From Adineta vaga (taxonomy: Eukaryota; Rotifera): a DNA stretch of 64,000 nt. Made by a program: the position numbers and the translations under genes. Shown piece by piece: positions 45,182 through 56,720 of the stretch. The DNA lies in assembly GCA_021613535.1 (NCBI GenBank), contig CP075493.1, forward strand, positions 13,454,001 through 13,518,000, written 5' to 3'. The notes below the pieces were generated by a model. That model ran no database searches. It had not been told where the DNA came from and was given only the letters and a program-made list of their open reading frames with translations. Numbering within the stretch: position 1 is the first letter of the stretch; every line of letters starts with the position of its first letter.

Positions 45182-46163
45182 CATTCAGCTTTGATTCTTT
45201 TTTTGTATATACGTAACCTCCCTTTATGTTTATGCTTACTCATCTCATACGAAAAAAGTGGTCCTCCTCAATTTCATCATAAGAACATCTTTTTGTTAAA
45301 AGAATTGTTTTTTTCGAACATTCGTTTTCCTAATTACAGAAAAAAGAAGATTACTGTAATATTTGAATGACAAATGACAAGTAATTGCGAGATTTTTATG
45401 AATATAGGGATGATCAAGAGATTATTTGTATTTCTAAAACACACTTACGGTATACTAGAAATAAGAAAAAAAGAAAATTGCTATCAATGCATACTATTAA
45501 CTATTTCTTTCAATTTCTAATATAATTTGAACTTATTTATCGTTTGATTTTTCAATAGTTCAATAAATACATATATGTTTCGTAGATACTTGATATTATT
45601 CTATCAAATAGGTAAAAAATAACTTGTTTATACATATTATTGCAGAACACGTGAGAGATAAAGAAAAAAGAACGTTGATATTAATGATTGGAATATAGAA
45701 AAATATGAAATTATTGAAGGTTTTTCTCGAACGAGTAATGAATGAGAAATAATAAAAACATACCTGTATATTAATGAATGTATTATATGCAATATAGGTA
45801 AAGAGAAGAGTAAGTCACAAAGAAAGGCTAATAGAGCATCAGACCATGTCGTATAGAGGCAAACGAAAGAATATGAAATATATTAAGCTCGATCGCTACA
45901 CATTTTTTTTTGTCACTTTATACAAGTCGTTAGTAGAAATAGAAGAGTTAAATCACAGGTAAGTATTTATTTATGAAAAAGCTATATACGTTGCTTGCTT
46001 GTACATCGATAAGCAAATAATCGAGTAGTTCCCATATAATATATGTTTGTATGTAGTTTATTCTATGGCAAGTTGACTTTTATGTAACCTAGTTTATTTT
46101 CAATAACTCTTATAATCGATACTAAAATATGCATCGGATTTTGATATTGTAGATACAAACAAC
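45182..46163. other. Intergenic region
   Basis: About 980 AT-rich bases between two plus-strand genes. No coding exon or repeat recognised. Confidence 0.45.
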
Positions 46164-46760
46164 ATGTCAAAATCTAACGGATCTGCAGTATGTTTTTCAG
46201 TGTCAATGTGTATTTTAATTTTCCTGATAATTGCGTCATTAATTGTCGCTATAGTCGGAACTAGAACTTATATTTCCGAGAAGAAGGCTTTGACCACCTA
46301 CAAAGAAACAAAATGTTTAGTTACAAATTATACGTTGATTCAGAAAAATTGTACAAGCGAAACTTGTACCGGTACCGGTCTCTTTCGTATATGTCGAAAA
46401 ACCATCAATCTATGTAACAGACAATCCTATGGTGTACAGTACAATGTTTCAAATGGACAAACAATCCAAACGACATTCAATGGAACTGGTGGACCAGGAG
46501 CCAATTCGGTATGTATTTTACATTTGCTCAAAATATCATTATCTACTTCTGTATTACAATTTTAGGTTAATCACACGTATACATGTTACTATCTTAACAC
46601 CAACTTATATGTATTTCGATGGGATTGGCCACAACCACGTCAACATTTGATTATGATGGTGGTAGGATGGATATGCTTTGGTGTGTTTACTTTATTAGCA
46701 ATCGGTGGTTCGGTTTTTGTGTGTATTAGAAAAAATTCTAGCTACAATCAACTATCATAA
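46164..46760 (+). CDS. Two-TM protein with Cys-rich extracellular loop
   Basis: Exons 46164-46508 and 46566-46760 join in phase to 179 residues. TM1 is FSVSMCILIFLIIASLIVAIVG-like (cut here; about residues 11-33) and TM2 MMVVGWICFGVFTLLAIGGS is near the C-terminus. Between them is a ~100-residue loop with eight cysteines (CLV, NCTSETC, ICRKTINLC, TCYY) and several N-glycosylation sites (NYT, NCT, NGT, NHT). This topology, with both ends inside, resembles beta subunits of BK channels, but similarity is too weak to claim. The start at 46164 is the first ATG and puts TM1 near the N-terminus. The family is otherwise unrecognised. Confidence 0.65.
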
Positions 46761-47125
46761 ACTGTTTCTAGCAATACAGTTTAACGATACATTCATAAGT
46801 ACAATAACAATTACAAATCCATTATTTCATTCATGTTTTTCTTTTAATATTTCTTCTCACATATGCATCCGTATTTCTCTTAAGAGTCCTCATTTTCCTT
46901 CATTTTTTTTTGGAAAAAAAATTAATTGCAATTTACTTGTTATTTGATACGCGCATTTTTTTTCAGATTCACAAGTGTATTGTCACCAAAATGAGAGAGA
47001 AAGAGAGAATATGTGAACTTAAATGGGATTACAATTTCTCACAAAATTACTTTTATCAGTAATTTTCATTCAATTATCATCTGGATATGATATGTATTTT
47101 ACATTGTTTCCATGAAAATTGTATT
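46761..47125. other. Intergenic region
   Basis: About 365 bases between the two-TM gene and the MITE. An 80-codon open stretch overlapping 46705-46947 is Phe/Ser-rich and out of frame with the gene, so it is not called. Confidence 0.45.
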
Positions 47126-47491
47126 TTAACCCTTTAACGGGCGACTTTTCGATGAACAGTTTTTGCTGATATTTATCGCGCGGTTATGTATGATGTGCCT
47201 CGTTATAGCGATCAGTATGAGAATAGTTTACATAAACGGTTTAGCAAAGGGAGAACAATATATAATTCTTGTTTTACCTTAATACAATAGATTTGATTAT
47301 TTTTTTCCCTTTGCTAAACCGTTTATGTAAACTATTCTCATACTGATCGCTATATAACGAGGCACATCATACAAACTTGCGCGATAAATATCATCAAAAA
47401 GTGATCATATAAAATCTATGCGTGAAATGGCTTAGATGACCAAATAGAGAAAAGTGGTACATATATGTACCACCGCCCGTGAAAGGGTTAA
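47126..47491. mobile_element. Foldback piggyBac-type MITE
   Basis: Flanked by TTAA (47126-47129 and 47488-47491). Ends CCCTTTAACGGGCG and, in reverse complement, CCCTTTCACGGGCG match at 13 of 14 positions. TTAA duplications with CCCTTT ends mark the piggyBac superfamily. Inside, 47167-47252 is almost fully reverse-complementary to 47306-47393 (about 86 bases with a 53-base loop), so the element can fold into a long hairpin. There is no open frame. The related degenerate copy is at 11076-11330. Confidence 0.8.
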
Positions 47492-48078
47492 TAATAGAAG
47501 AGAATCTTACCTGATGCCAGAGATGGTTTATTACTTGAACGAAAAAGAAGAGCAATCCGAATAACTATTGCAATTATTATAGTGATTATAAATACTATAA
47601 TTAAACTGATGCTTTGCCATGGAGTGAATATACCAACACATGGTTAGTGAAAACTTTTGAAGAAACTCACTTCCAAAGAATACTCTTTATTAAGAAGTGT
47701 GTTTGTCAAATTCTTAGCTGATTTTGTTTTTGTGAAAGTTAAGAAAAACAGTATAGAACATAGTTATCATACGCATTTGAACTAATGCTAGTCACCATAG
47801 TAGGAAAATCAATGAAAACTAGTATAGTTTCACAGAAGCGACACCGATAGATTCTTTTTTATATTTGTATCATCTTGGTGTTAATGAAAAAACAAATTAA
47901 AAAAATCAGCGTTTATTATCTCTTTGAGTGATTACAAAATATGTAGTAAACAAATATATCTATCCATGAAATTCATTTGTATCGTCGGTATTAGTTGTAT
48001 TGTTATTCCATAACTATAAAAATTAAAATAAAGCAATGCTCTCTTTCATAAAGAATAGTTGAACATATAGATACTCAC
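47492..48078 (-). other. Gap with possible transmembrane exon
   Basis: On the minus strand about 47645-47500 encodes PCVGIFTPWQSISLIIVFII and a further hydrophobic run ending in RIALLFRSS, followed by a GTAAGA donor right beside the MITE. It has no ATG, and an in-frame stop directly precedes it. It may be a leftover or 3' exon of the 14-3-3-like gene upstream or of a lost gene. The rest is AT-rich. Confidence 0.25.
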
Positions 48079-49041
48079 CTTGAGATTGTCTAGAAGTTGC
48101 TGTAAGATAGGAGTACATACTAACAACGAATCAAAAGAATGGTTGAATTCACCATGAGTTTAAGTAATTACCTCTGTAGGCTTCTCCGTCGAGTTCTGTG
48201 AGCCCGCGGAAACCATCATCGAAAGCCTATAAAATAAATATTTGATTGAATGAAACAAATTCGATGTATCATATCAAACGAACCTCTTTAGCCAAGCAAC
48301 AAGCAATATGTTTTTTATTGAGAATTTCAAAATAGAAGACAGACAAGCTGAGAGCAAGACTAAGCCGCATGGGATTGGTTACTCTTGTGTGAGTTTTAGC
48401 TATTTCAAAACCATCCCTGTAAGCACGTTCTGATTCTTCAGCAAATCCTTTAATAATGATATTATTTCTATAATATTTATTGTCTCATACATAGATCAAG
48501 ACATTACTTTGTCGATCATCACTGTTCGCAACTTCAGTTAAATATCGATTATAGTCGCCTTTCATTTTCAAATAGAACATCTTCGATTCAGATGTTCTCG
48601 CTTTTGGATTGAGATATCTATTGAGCAACGTCTAAATTAATAAAAATTTACATTTTAAAATGAATTCTAATTATTCAATTCTTACTAAAACTTCGTTACA
48701 GGATTCCATTAATTCAATTTTAATTGTTTTCTGATATTTCTTTGCTATTTCTCTTTGAAATTCAGAGCTTTCGACGTCTTGTACAACTTCCGATAAAGTT
48801 TGCCAAGCTAATCGGTATGCAATAACTACTTGTTTGTAAGAAATCGAGAATAGATTCCGTTCTTCATCTGTTAATTCACCATCCATTTCAATGATCTTTC
48901 TCATGGCCACTATCATATCAGGATATCTAAATAGAAATTCATATAATATCGATACGTATATACAATGAAAATTAACACTGCATACCGTTTAGCTTGTTCA
49001 GCTAATTTTGCTAGTTCCAGTTGTTCATTTCTATTTATCAT
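48079..49041 (-). pseudogene. 14-3-3-like protein, divergent and probably damaged
   Basis: Start ATG 49039-49041. Exons complement(48986-49041), (48686-48926), (48508-48631), (about 48286-48466), (48172-48230) and a 21-base exon (48079-48099). The 14-3-3 fold is clear: DEERNLFSISYKQVVIAYRL (helix 3), [35 protein letters not shown] and AFDDGF. These dimers bind phosphoserine motifs. The Lys49, Arg127 and Tyr128 equivalents are kept (YKQ, NRY), but Arg60 is Gln (AWQ). Splicing exon 3 (CAAA|GTAATG) to exon 4 gives a stop, as if one base were lost at the junction. The last helix, normally LIMQLLRDNLTLW, is reduced to a possible QLLDNLK. It may be non-functional. Confidence 0.7.
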
Positions 49042-49816
49042 TTTTCTATATTGTTTTCTACGATGACTTGTTGGAAAAATTCACTATCTATAGACTAGAA
49101 ATTATATGAAAGAAATTTTACTATCATAAATCAATTATAATACAGTTCTTTTTGAATGTTGTACTTTGTGTAGCAGCGATAGGTAACCCAAATTGACATG
49201 AGATATGGTAAGCAGAAAACGCTTAATTGATTAGTCATTTGCATACACAGAACGAGCGTCGGATGGCGCACAAAGCCTGTTGTACACTGCAACGTCGTTA
49301 CTAAGCGACTATAGAATCTGTATGACAAATTATATTTCAATATGCAAGAGAAGAGGGCGTTGGTTTAATATTATCACGAAGTTACATGGGTAAAATTTAT
49401 ATTTTCCATGAATGAAAATAGTTTTTTTCGTATCATAGATATTTTTACACGGAATAATTTTTTTTGTATCTTGAAACTTAACGTTCTTACTAACTTTCTC
49501 TATGTAAATATGGGAATTAAAACATTATGTTCTCTTAAAAGAATGCATGGATAAGGTACATACATTACACTCACATCCACACCCGAGAAAAAAAATTTGA
49601 GAATTACGAGGCATATACAGGGAAACTATCTTATATCCAGTCATACTCTTAAAAACCAGCTTTCTAGTAGACAATATAAACTTATATTCATAAGTATACT
49701 GAAGAAAGCGAATAGATAAACGTAGATATTACAGCTGTGAAACAAAACGTCAAATAACTTATATCTATCGTTAAGGGATCGATCGATGATACAAGTGAAG
49801 GAAAACAAAAATACAG
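49042..49816. other. Intergenic region
   Basis: About 775 bases. It contains the telomere-like string CACTCACATCCACACCCGAG (49568-49587). No gene recognised. Confidence 0.45.
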
Positions 49817-49887
49817 AGCACTGGCCGAGAATCGAACCCGGGTCACTCCCACTGTAAAAGAGCATTATACCACTAAACCACCAGCGC
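49817..49887 (-). tRNA. tRNA-like gene, Gly-type body, anticodon ACA
   Basis: The minus strand folds as a cloverleaf. Acceptor stem GCGCTGG/CCAGTGC pairs 7 of 7 (one G-U). A box TGGTTTAGTGG, B box GGTTCGATTCT, and T-stem CCGGG/CTCGG pairs. The anticodon stem CTCTT/GGGAG holds with two G-U pairs, enclosing loop TTACAGT. That loop places ACA at 49853-49855, reading the Cys codon TGT. The body closely resembles eukaryotic tRNA-Gly, and the base after the acceptor stem is T. The D-stem has one T-T mismatch. It could be a tRNA-Gly gene with a changed anticodon arm, or a tRNA pseudogene. Confidence 0.75.
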
Positions 49888-51083
49888 ATAGAACTAATAC
49901 TTTGGGCACTAGGACAATTCGTCGCCAGTATATTATAATTAATTGACAAAGCTACATATGTAATTCAATTAATAGGATCACTGCACTATCACTAACAATC
50001 GTGTTAGGAACACCAAGTGCAATCTAATATTCTAGTGGTATTGCGAACAAGAAGATACGGATTCACTTGAAAACTTAATACAAAATGTTTCGAAAGTACC
50101 AAAAAGCAAAAGAGAGAATTTGAATAGAAAAAAAACTTCTAAGAAAGTTTTAAGAGAAGAACGTTATTTAGTTGACTGTCAGACAAATAATTTATTTCAT
50201 TGAAATGTTAAGTAATCTTTCAATATCATGAATCAAACAGATTCAAGCAAACTTCTACTAAAAAAAAACATTTCACAACTTAGCGAATGATTTTCATCAT
50301 AGTTTATTTAGTGAATATTCAATTTTTTAAGATGTTTATTTTTGTTAGTGAAAATCCAAAGATTTCTTTCATGCAATATAGATTAATTCACAACAATGAT
50401 CGCTATATAAAATGAGTATTACCTCCAAATTTATCCTCGATGAAACACGGTTTCAGTTAGTACTGCTGCTTTACAGTATACACAATAAATTATCAAAAAT
50501 ATCTTTTCTTGATTATGAAGCCTTAAAAATTCCTTATAGAATCCAGGTACTATATTATTTAGAGGTGTAAAGTTTTGAGTTGATTTCTGTTAAGTTTGTT
50601 TCGTTACATACTGTGCATTTTTAAAAAATTATTATTTCTGTCTTACAAACGTAATGACCCTTATGAAATGTTTATATCTCTCTTTCTTTCTATCTGTATA
50701 TTATGTTAATTTTATTACACAACAATTAATTATACGACGAATTGTCCAGTCACCGTTCATCGCCAGACAGATGAATTGAGTATTTTTTTTCTTTTCTTAA
50801 GAGAAACAAGAAGAAGGAGAAGCAAAATTAACCACTTATTTTATGTTCTGTCATCAGACTCGATAATACAAAAAAAATAATTTTTCTCTTCTCTCGTCTG
50901 CTCTAGGAAAAAAGCGTCAATGAAGTTTATTTGACACACATCTCTCACATGATCCGAATGTCAAAATATCAAAAAGTATTTTTTTATACGACGAAGAACG
51001 AAAGAATATTCTTAGTCTAAGTAAAGGAGAAAATAAGTGTCAGTCGTTCTTCTCTCTCTTTCTCTCTCTCTCTCATTTTTCGA
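49888..51083. other. Intergenic region with CT microsatellite
   Basis: About 1.2 kb without a recognisable gene. It ends in a (CT)n tract (about 51048-51076) immediately upstream of the DKNYY start codon, probably in its 5' leader or core promoter. Confidence 0.45.
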
Positions 51084-51449
51084 ATGGCACATATGGAAAT
51101 GCTTGGTTTTGGTTATGCAAAAGATCCTTGGTCAGTTTATTATAATGGACAAAAAATGGAAGGTGCATCGGCAATGAATTTTCAAGCACTAAACTATGGT
51201 TATGCAAAGGATCCATGGCATATTTATTTTGCTGGAAACAAAGTTGACGGTGCATCTGCATCAAATTTCGAAGTATTACATGATGGTTATGCAAAAGATT
51301 CATGGCATGTATATTTTATGGGAAGAAAAATGGAAGGCGTTTCGGCTAATTCATTTCAAACATTAGGTCAAGGAATGGCTAAGGATGCATTTGCTAATTA
51401 TTATGCAGGTCAAAAGATGAATGGATCAGGAATGCATATGTTTCATTAA
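51084..51449 (+). CDS. DKNYY-repeat protein
   Basis: Intact 121-residue frame from ATG 51084 (line of four repeats). Each ~30-residue unit has the pattern GYAKDPWxVYYNGQKMEGA followed by SxxFxxL: units start at about residues 10, 40, 70 and 100, the last more divergent (MAKDAFANYYAGQKM). This matches the DKNYY repeat family (beta-strand units of unknown function, common in bacteria and in rotifers). No signal peptide or membrane segment is seen, so the protein is probably cytosolic. The opposite strand is open too, but only as a shadow of the repeats. It is a candidate horizontally acquired gene, with no direct proof. Confidence 0.7.
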   Translation: MAHMEMLGFGYAKDPWSVYYNGQKMEGASAMNFQALNYGYAKDPWHIYFAGNKVDGASASNFEVLHDGYAKDSWHVYFMGRKMEGVSANSFQTLGQGMAKDAFANYYAGQKMNGSGMHMFH

Positions 51450-51558
51450 GTAGATCGTATGGAATTATTCAACATTTTTTCTTGTCTCACATGCAATTCA
51501 TCACTTTAACCGTTTCTAGTTTATTTCAGATTTAACTAATATTACAAAAAAAAATTTT

Positions 51559-52994
51559 TTATAAGTTGATTGAGGTAATACGTTCATGGCATGTAGGGCA
51601 AGTTTTAGTAACACCTAGCCAATTAATTCCACATTCTTTATGAAATAAATGACCACATGGAAGTTTTTTTATTTGTTCGTTTAATTGAAATTTTGTTTGA
51701 CAGATAGTACTAAAGAAAAATATAGACTGAAAAGAAGACTTTGTGTACATCGTTTACTCACCATGCTGATTTATTGAAATCATTCGAAACTTGATCAAAA
51801 ACTAGCAGTGGTAAGGTGTCAGCAGTAGCTGGTAATGCTGAAGATTGAGATGATGGTTTCTATACGGAAATATTGTATATCGAAATCTGTTTTTATAAAA
51901 ATAAAACATACCATAAGTGCTTCGAAAAGTGGAACAATGATTGATACTGGCAAACAGTGTCCAAGGCAAGTTCCGCATAGGGTGCCAAAACAAGAAACAA
52001 AACGTACAAGTAGTAAAATGGTAAATGGCGCAAAAAGTCGTAATAATTCCCATACGAAAAGAGTTTGATAGAGATCAGGAGCTGCGTTGCGACATGAACA
52101 ACCTGAACGAGGTTGAAATAGAAGAACGACTCCAAGAGAATAATAATAAGTCATAACCATGGTCATTAAATAGGATAGTGCATAATCAATCGCCGATAAA
52201 CGAATAAAGATTTTACGATACTTTGGTAGACGATAAAATAGTTGATTGAGAATAGCATTAGCTATACGAAGAACTAGAATGAAACCATTGAGAATAAGTC
52301 CAATACCAGCAAATGATCGTAGTGGTGCACCAAACAAGAGATCTTCGATATGAGTATATATACAATCATATGATTTCGTTTCTATCAAGGCAAAGATTAC
52401 AAAGTTAAAATAGATACCAGTTATAATAATCCAGAAGAGAAGAATTAAACATTCGAATGTAAGTGATCGTCGAGGAGGCAGTGACGGTTTTTTTGGCCAA
52501 ATAAGATTTAAAAACCATGTATTCATACAAACAATACCAAGGAAAAAGCGAACAATTTCACAATCATTATATGGTGATCTTTGTGGTGTAATGAATATAC
52601 ATACAGTTCCCGCACAAATGCCTAGAAGTCTTCCGAAATGCAACCACATGCATACGTCTACATTGTCTCGTGTATCATTTTCCTCGTCAGACAGTGTCAC
52701 CTAGTGACAAGAACACCGTCTTACGAAAGACAATATATAAATAAATCCGTTAATAGTAAAGCTAATTATAAACATAGACACCACCGCAATGATACCAGGA
52801 GCTCTACATGTCGTTAAACCATAGTACAAACCGATACAAAGAAGACCAATATTAATAATATTGTAGCATACATTATATAAATCACCAGACAAGGAACGAT
52901 CGAGTTGAGTTAAAAAATCAACCCATGTAAATGATTGTTTGTTCTCATCGTCGGTTTTAACTACCGTTTCAGTAATTGACATAGTGAGAGACAA
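51559..52994 (-). pseudogene. Multi-pass RING-H2 membrane protein with internal TAG
   Basis: Exons complement(51912-52994), (51762-51859) and (51559-51709) join in phase. The first encodes about eight hydrophobic spans (IINIGLLCIGLYYGL, ICAGTVCIFI, LILLFWIIITGIYF, IGLILNGFILVL, FTILLLVRFVSC). The last encodes a RING-H2 finger: CTIC, then LPCGHLFHKEC and TCPTC. The correct acceptor CTTTAG|TACT restores the first cysteine. Such proteins are membrane E3 ubiquitin ligases. TAG at 52701-52703 interrupts the first exon between RRCSCH and VTLSDEEND; the frame is the same on both sides and no intron fits. It may instead be two genes, but the in-phase continuity argues for one. Confidence 0.75.
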
Positions 52995-53668
52995 AAGTCT
53001 ATATAGAAATCATACGCAAACAATGATGTTTCGAATAATATTACTTACATTTTTTTTTCCTTCAGTGCATACGCTTTCACGTGGGAAAGAAAAAAAAATA
53101 CCCATGGTGTAAACGCTTCGATAATATGAGTCATTCAAGAACGTGCCATGTATTCTGAAGAAAAAACAACATATAACAGTAATAGACTTGCTGTCAAAGA
53201 TCTTATGAATTCAGTAATGTATTTATATAAGGAGATCTATTTATTAACGTTCAAAGTAATGCTCAACGCCGATGATTCATAGTACGAGTGGTTATAACAT
53301 CAGAATAAATTTGTTGTTGCGTCGGTAGAATAAAAAATAACTGTGTAGGATGACTACATGCTTCGTTTTGTGCGCTGTTTATACTGTTCTATAATTATCT
53401 AATATATCACATGATATATAGTGTGTCTAAAACAATACGAATCAATGCCGACAATTAACTATAATTTGGATGCTGACGATTTATATCAGAAATTTCACGC
53501 ATCAAATCATCTTATAATACTCGGGATATTCTTTGATATTTCTTTGGTTAAATTCACTTCTTATACACTGATGTGTCAACTTGACTTTTACATTCATTCT
53601 CATATTTATTTATTTGTTTTTTAACGATAATAAAACTAGAAGAACTTTGTAATTTATACTTTTCATTG
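52995..53668. other. Intergenic region
   Basis: About 670 AT-rich bases between two minus-strand genes. Nothing recognised. Confidence 0.45.
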
Positions 53669-54702
53669 TTAGTCGATAGCAATTATGTCGACTGCTCTTT
53701 GACCATGCCATCGTTCATAATGAACTTTGAATAGAACATAAATCAATTGTTGAAGAAAACGTTTCGATACACAAACATAAATGTAGAATGGACTCTAAAC
53801 ACATAATCAAAACAAAATTAATAATCATTTAATATTTATACAGATAATACATACGACAAAATGAATGTAATAAAGTATTCCAGTTAGATTCCGAAGAAAA
53901 CTTATAAGGACTATAACTAATGGATCATTTGGACTACCGATTATATAGTTGAAGAGATTAAGAATGATTGATGGTGTAACAAAAATTACTTCGCTCAATG
54001 CTTCAGCAAGAACCATCGTTGTTAATTGTTTGTCTAGTTCACGTCGAACTAAAGGAATTGTTCGATACGAGATGTGTCGAACATTTCGAAATGCCAAACA
54101 TCCAAATATAAGAATAATAATAACAGGTAATGAAGTAATCAGAATAGGAAAATGAAAACATTGAAATATGTTTGAAAACTAATTTTAGTGAAGCCACAAG
54201 TGTACGTGCCTGATGTAACAGAGAAACTTAGATCATAATATAATAAAAATGGAATTCCATGGAATAAACAAAATCCAATCGCTCCTAATATTAATTGTCG
54301 AGCTATGGTAATTCTATTATATTGATACCATCGAGGATGAGAACAAGTAGCAAGAAATTGATCAACTGTTGCTAAACAGATACATATAAATGACATAATA
54401 TTTCCAAATTGAAGATAAAATGGTCGAAATTTACAAAAGCTACGAGATATATTCAGCCAGTTTATACCAAAAGCAGTTGTCATTATAAAAGTTAATAAAG
54501 CAATGAATAAATTTAAAGTATTGACTATTGACATAATGATTAAATAAAATGCACATGAATTTTCTCGAAAAGTACGAAGACTCAGCAAAGTAATCAACAT
54601 CAATGGTCCTCCAATAACACCAGTAAAGAAAAGAAAACTACCTCCGTAAATTACCACTTGTTGACCAGCAATATCCAGCGTTAAAACTGTCGAAGTTGAC
54701 AT
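53669..54702 (-). pseudogene. 7TM receptor with one frame change
   Basis: ATG 54700-54702 (MSTSTVLTLD). TM1 LFFTGVIGGPLMLITLLSL, TM3 ending LATVDQFLATC, then HPRWYQYNRITIARQ. A one-base frame change near 54165, within TYF at the start of TM5, leads into another frame encoding GCLAFRNVRHISYRTIPLVR and TM6. After a GTATGT donor, the last exon complement(53669-53794) gives SPFYIYVCVSKRFLQQL and ends at TAA 53669-53671. Its intron position equals that of the sister pseudogene at 30 kb, with which it shares the DQ motif after TM3 and the RTIPLVR or RSIPLVR loop. Ligand unknown. Confidence 0.75.
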
Positions 54703-56720
54703 TAGTGCAAAATAATTTCTTCTATGTGCGTTTTCTTTAAATAAAATGACACTGTAGAAGTACACTTTTTTTTATTTAGTCGCTTCTATGCCTTTCAGCC
54801 CTTCTATCTTATCTCTGTTTGGCAGAATTTTTTTCCACTTTGTTTATACTCGTTGAAAGAGATCTTACTATTAAAAACATACTGATATTTTTAATTTCAA
54901 AGTTGACAGAACTATTCACTTTTTTAATTAAAAATTTCTTCTTCTGTCACTGAAATCTATCGTTTGAATGAGTTTAAAGAGACAGTAGTGTTCATGAAAA
55001 TAATTAACATTTTACTAATTTTTTTCTCTCAAGACATAATAAAAATTTGAGTTATGTGTGAACGATTTTTCTTATCTATATGTACGCGTTCATAAATTGC
55101 TATTCTCCTCAATCGAGTGCATGTGCTTTCGCATGATAATATATGTATTCAATGTACACAAATATATCGTTGATTGAAACGAATATATTTGTAAAATGTC
55201 AGTATCAATAAAATACAGATGATATATAAATCACCAATCCATACTCACATGCTACACTCGCCATCTTGCAGAGAACATGAGTAAGAGTGATTAGATATTA
55301 TTATACCAAGATTTACTTACTTACGTCTCAATAACGAATATATATATATATAGTCAGGTGTAAAATAAGGACTTAAGAATTCAATAAATGGTGTTAGCTA
55401 AACAAGCTCAGTATTAAAACACATATTTTAATTCTGTACACCATATGTACAGACAAGCTTAACTGCGGATCTTTCGAAAAAGAAGTCAGTTTCGTTGATC
55501 ATGATAATTCAATATCTTCTCTATTCGTAGAAAACATGAAACGTACAGTAGAACAAGATTGTTCCTCACATTCTTCATCCTTCTGCAATAATAACAATCT
55601 AATAGACGATGATACAATTACTAAGGATTTCAATGAGTAAATCGATGAATTCAAAGTCAATATATCTATTCACATAACCTTTATAGAAGGAAAAAAACCA
55701 TGCTATTTCATGGTATACTGAAGTAGATACATCATTCATCGATGTTTTTTTCTGTAGTATTTACTAGACAAATTATACGGTAAACACATGTTCATGCACA
55801 GAAAAGTAGCCGTCACACTTTCTTATTGTACATAATATTGTGCAATACTTTAAGTAAAGAGTTAAAATGTCACCGTGCTTTATGCGAGCTCATCCTTCTA
55901 TTACAGTAGCCATCATAAGCCATCATTATCAAAAGTTTTCTTATCTTCATGCAAAAGTGACAACCACGTGTTTATATCAATCTACGAAAAACAAAAATGG
56001 TTAATGTATTTTTAATTAAGCATAATTCGAAAAATACGACATCGCTTCAGGTAGTATTGTTAAATAGAAATATCAAGTTATTCTTTTTAATATTAATACT
56101 GTCAAATAACAGTTCAATTTAATAGTAGATTTTTCTTTAAGCAATAAATCTGTTATAAAATAATAAAATTACGTCGATTGTTTTTTTTGCATTCATATTT
56201 TTCCTCATGCTAAAGGACAGTTATGTGCATTTATTTCTTTTCATTTATGAAACACAATTTTCTCGATAAATGCAAAAATATACCTATATACACATCAATA
56301 TTTGATCATTCAACTGAATCAGTTAACGTATGTCGGATGTATAAGTATCAGAAAAATTTGTACATACAGGTAATGAGTATTCGATAGACACTTAGTATAT
56401 AACAACTATATCAATATTAAACGATCGTTTCTATATGGCAACAATTAATAAAACTAACCGTTCATTATTAGTATTACATTATTATTCAAGAAATATCTCC
56501 TTTAACAACAATTAAATATGATATAATTGTGATTATTCTTCAATGAATTCTTCCTATTCGTGAGTATGAATACGAATGTAAGTTGCGTATTTATTTATCG
56601 TTTGCTCAAATGCAGTAAAATAATATTTCCAGGATCTTGACTTCTCGAGCGATTATGATATTTTTCTTCTTATTATTTTACAGATTGAAAAACATAAAAA
56701 ATATATTCTTTGATTGACCA
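54703..56720. other. Long intergenic region
   Basis: About 2 kb, very AT-rich, with (TA)n at 55341-55354. One stretch at about 55452-55636 is open (NCGSFEKEVSFVDHDNSISS, then FCNNNNLIDDDTITKDF). An acceptor-like TATGTACAG stands before it and a GTAAAT donor after it, so it could be an exon of an unrecognised gene. Nothing else is supported. Confidence 0.35.

Noticed and set aside
49641-49949. 102-codon frame covering the tRNA
   Set aside because: Overlaps the tRNA on the same strand and has no domain; chance open frame.
613-53000. Stop codons recoded by A-to-I editing (TAG or TGA to TGG) or by readthrough
   Set aside because: One case (TAG at 30610) fits a lost Trp, but TAA stops and frame slips in similar genes are not explained, so ordinary mutation is simpler.
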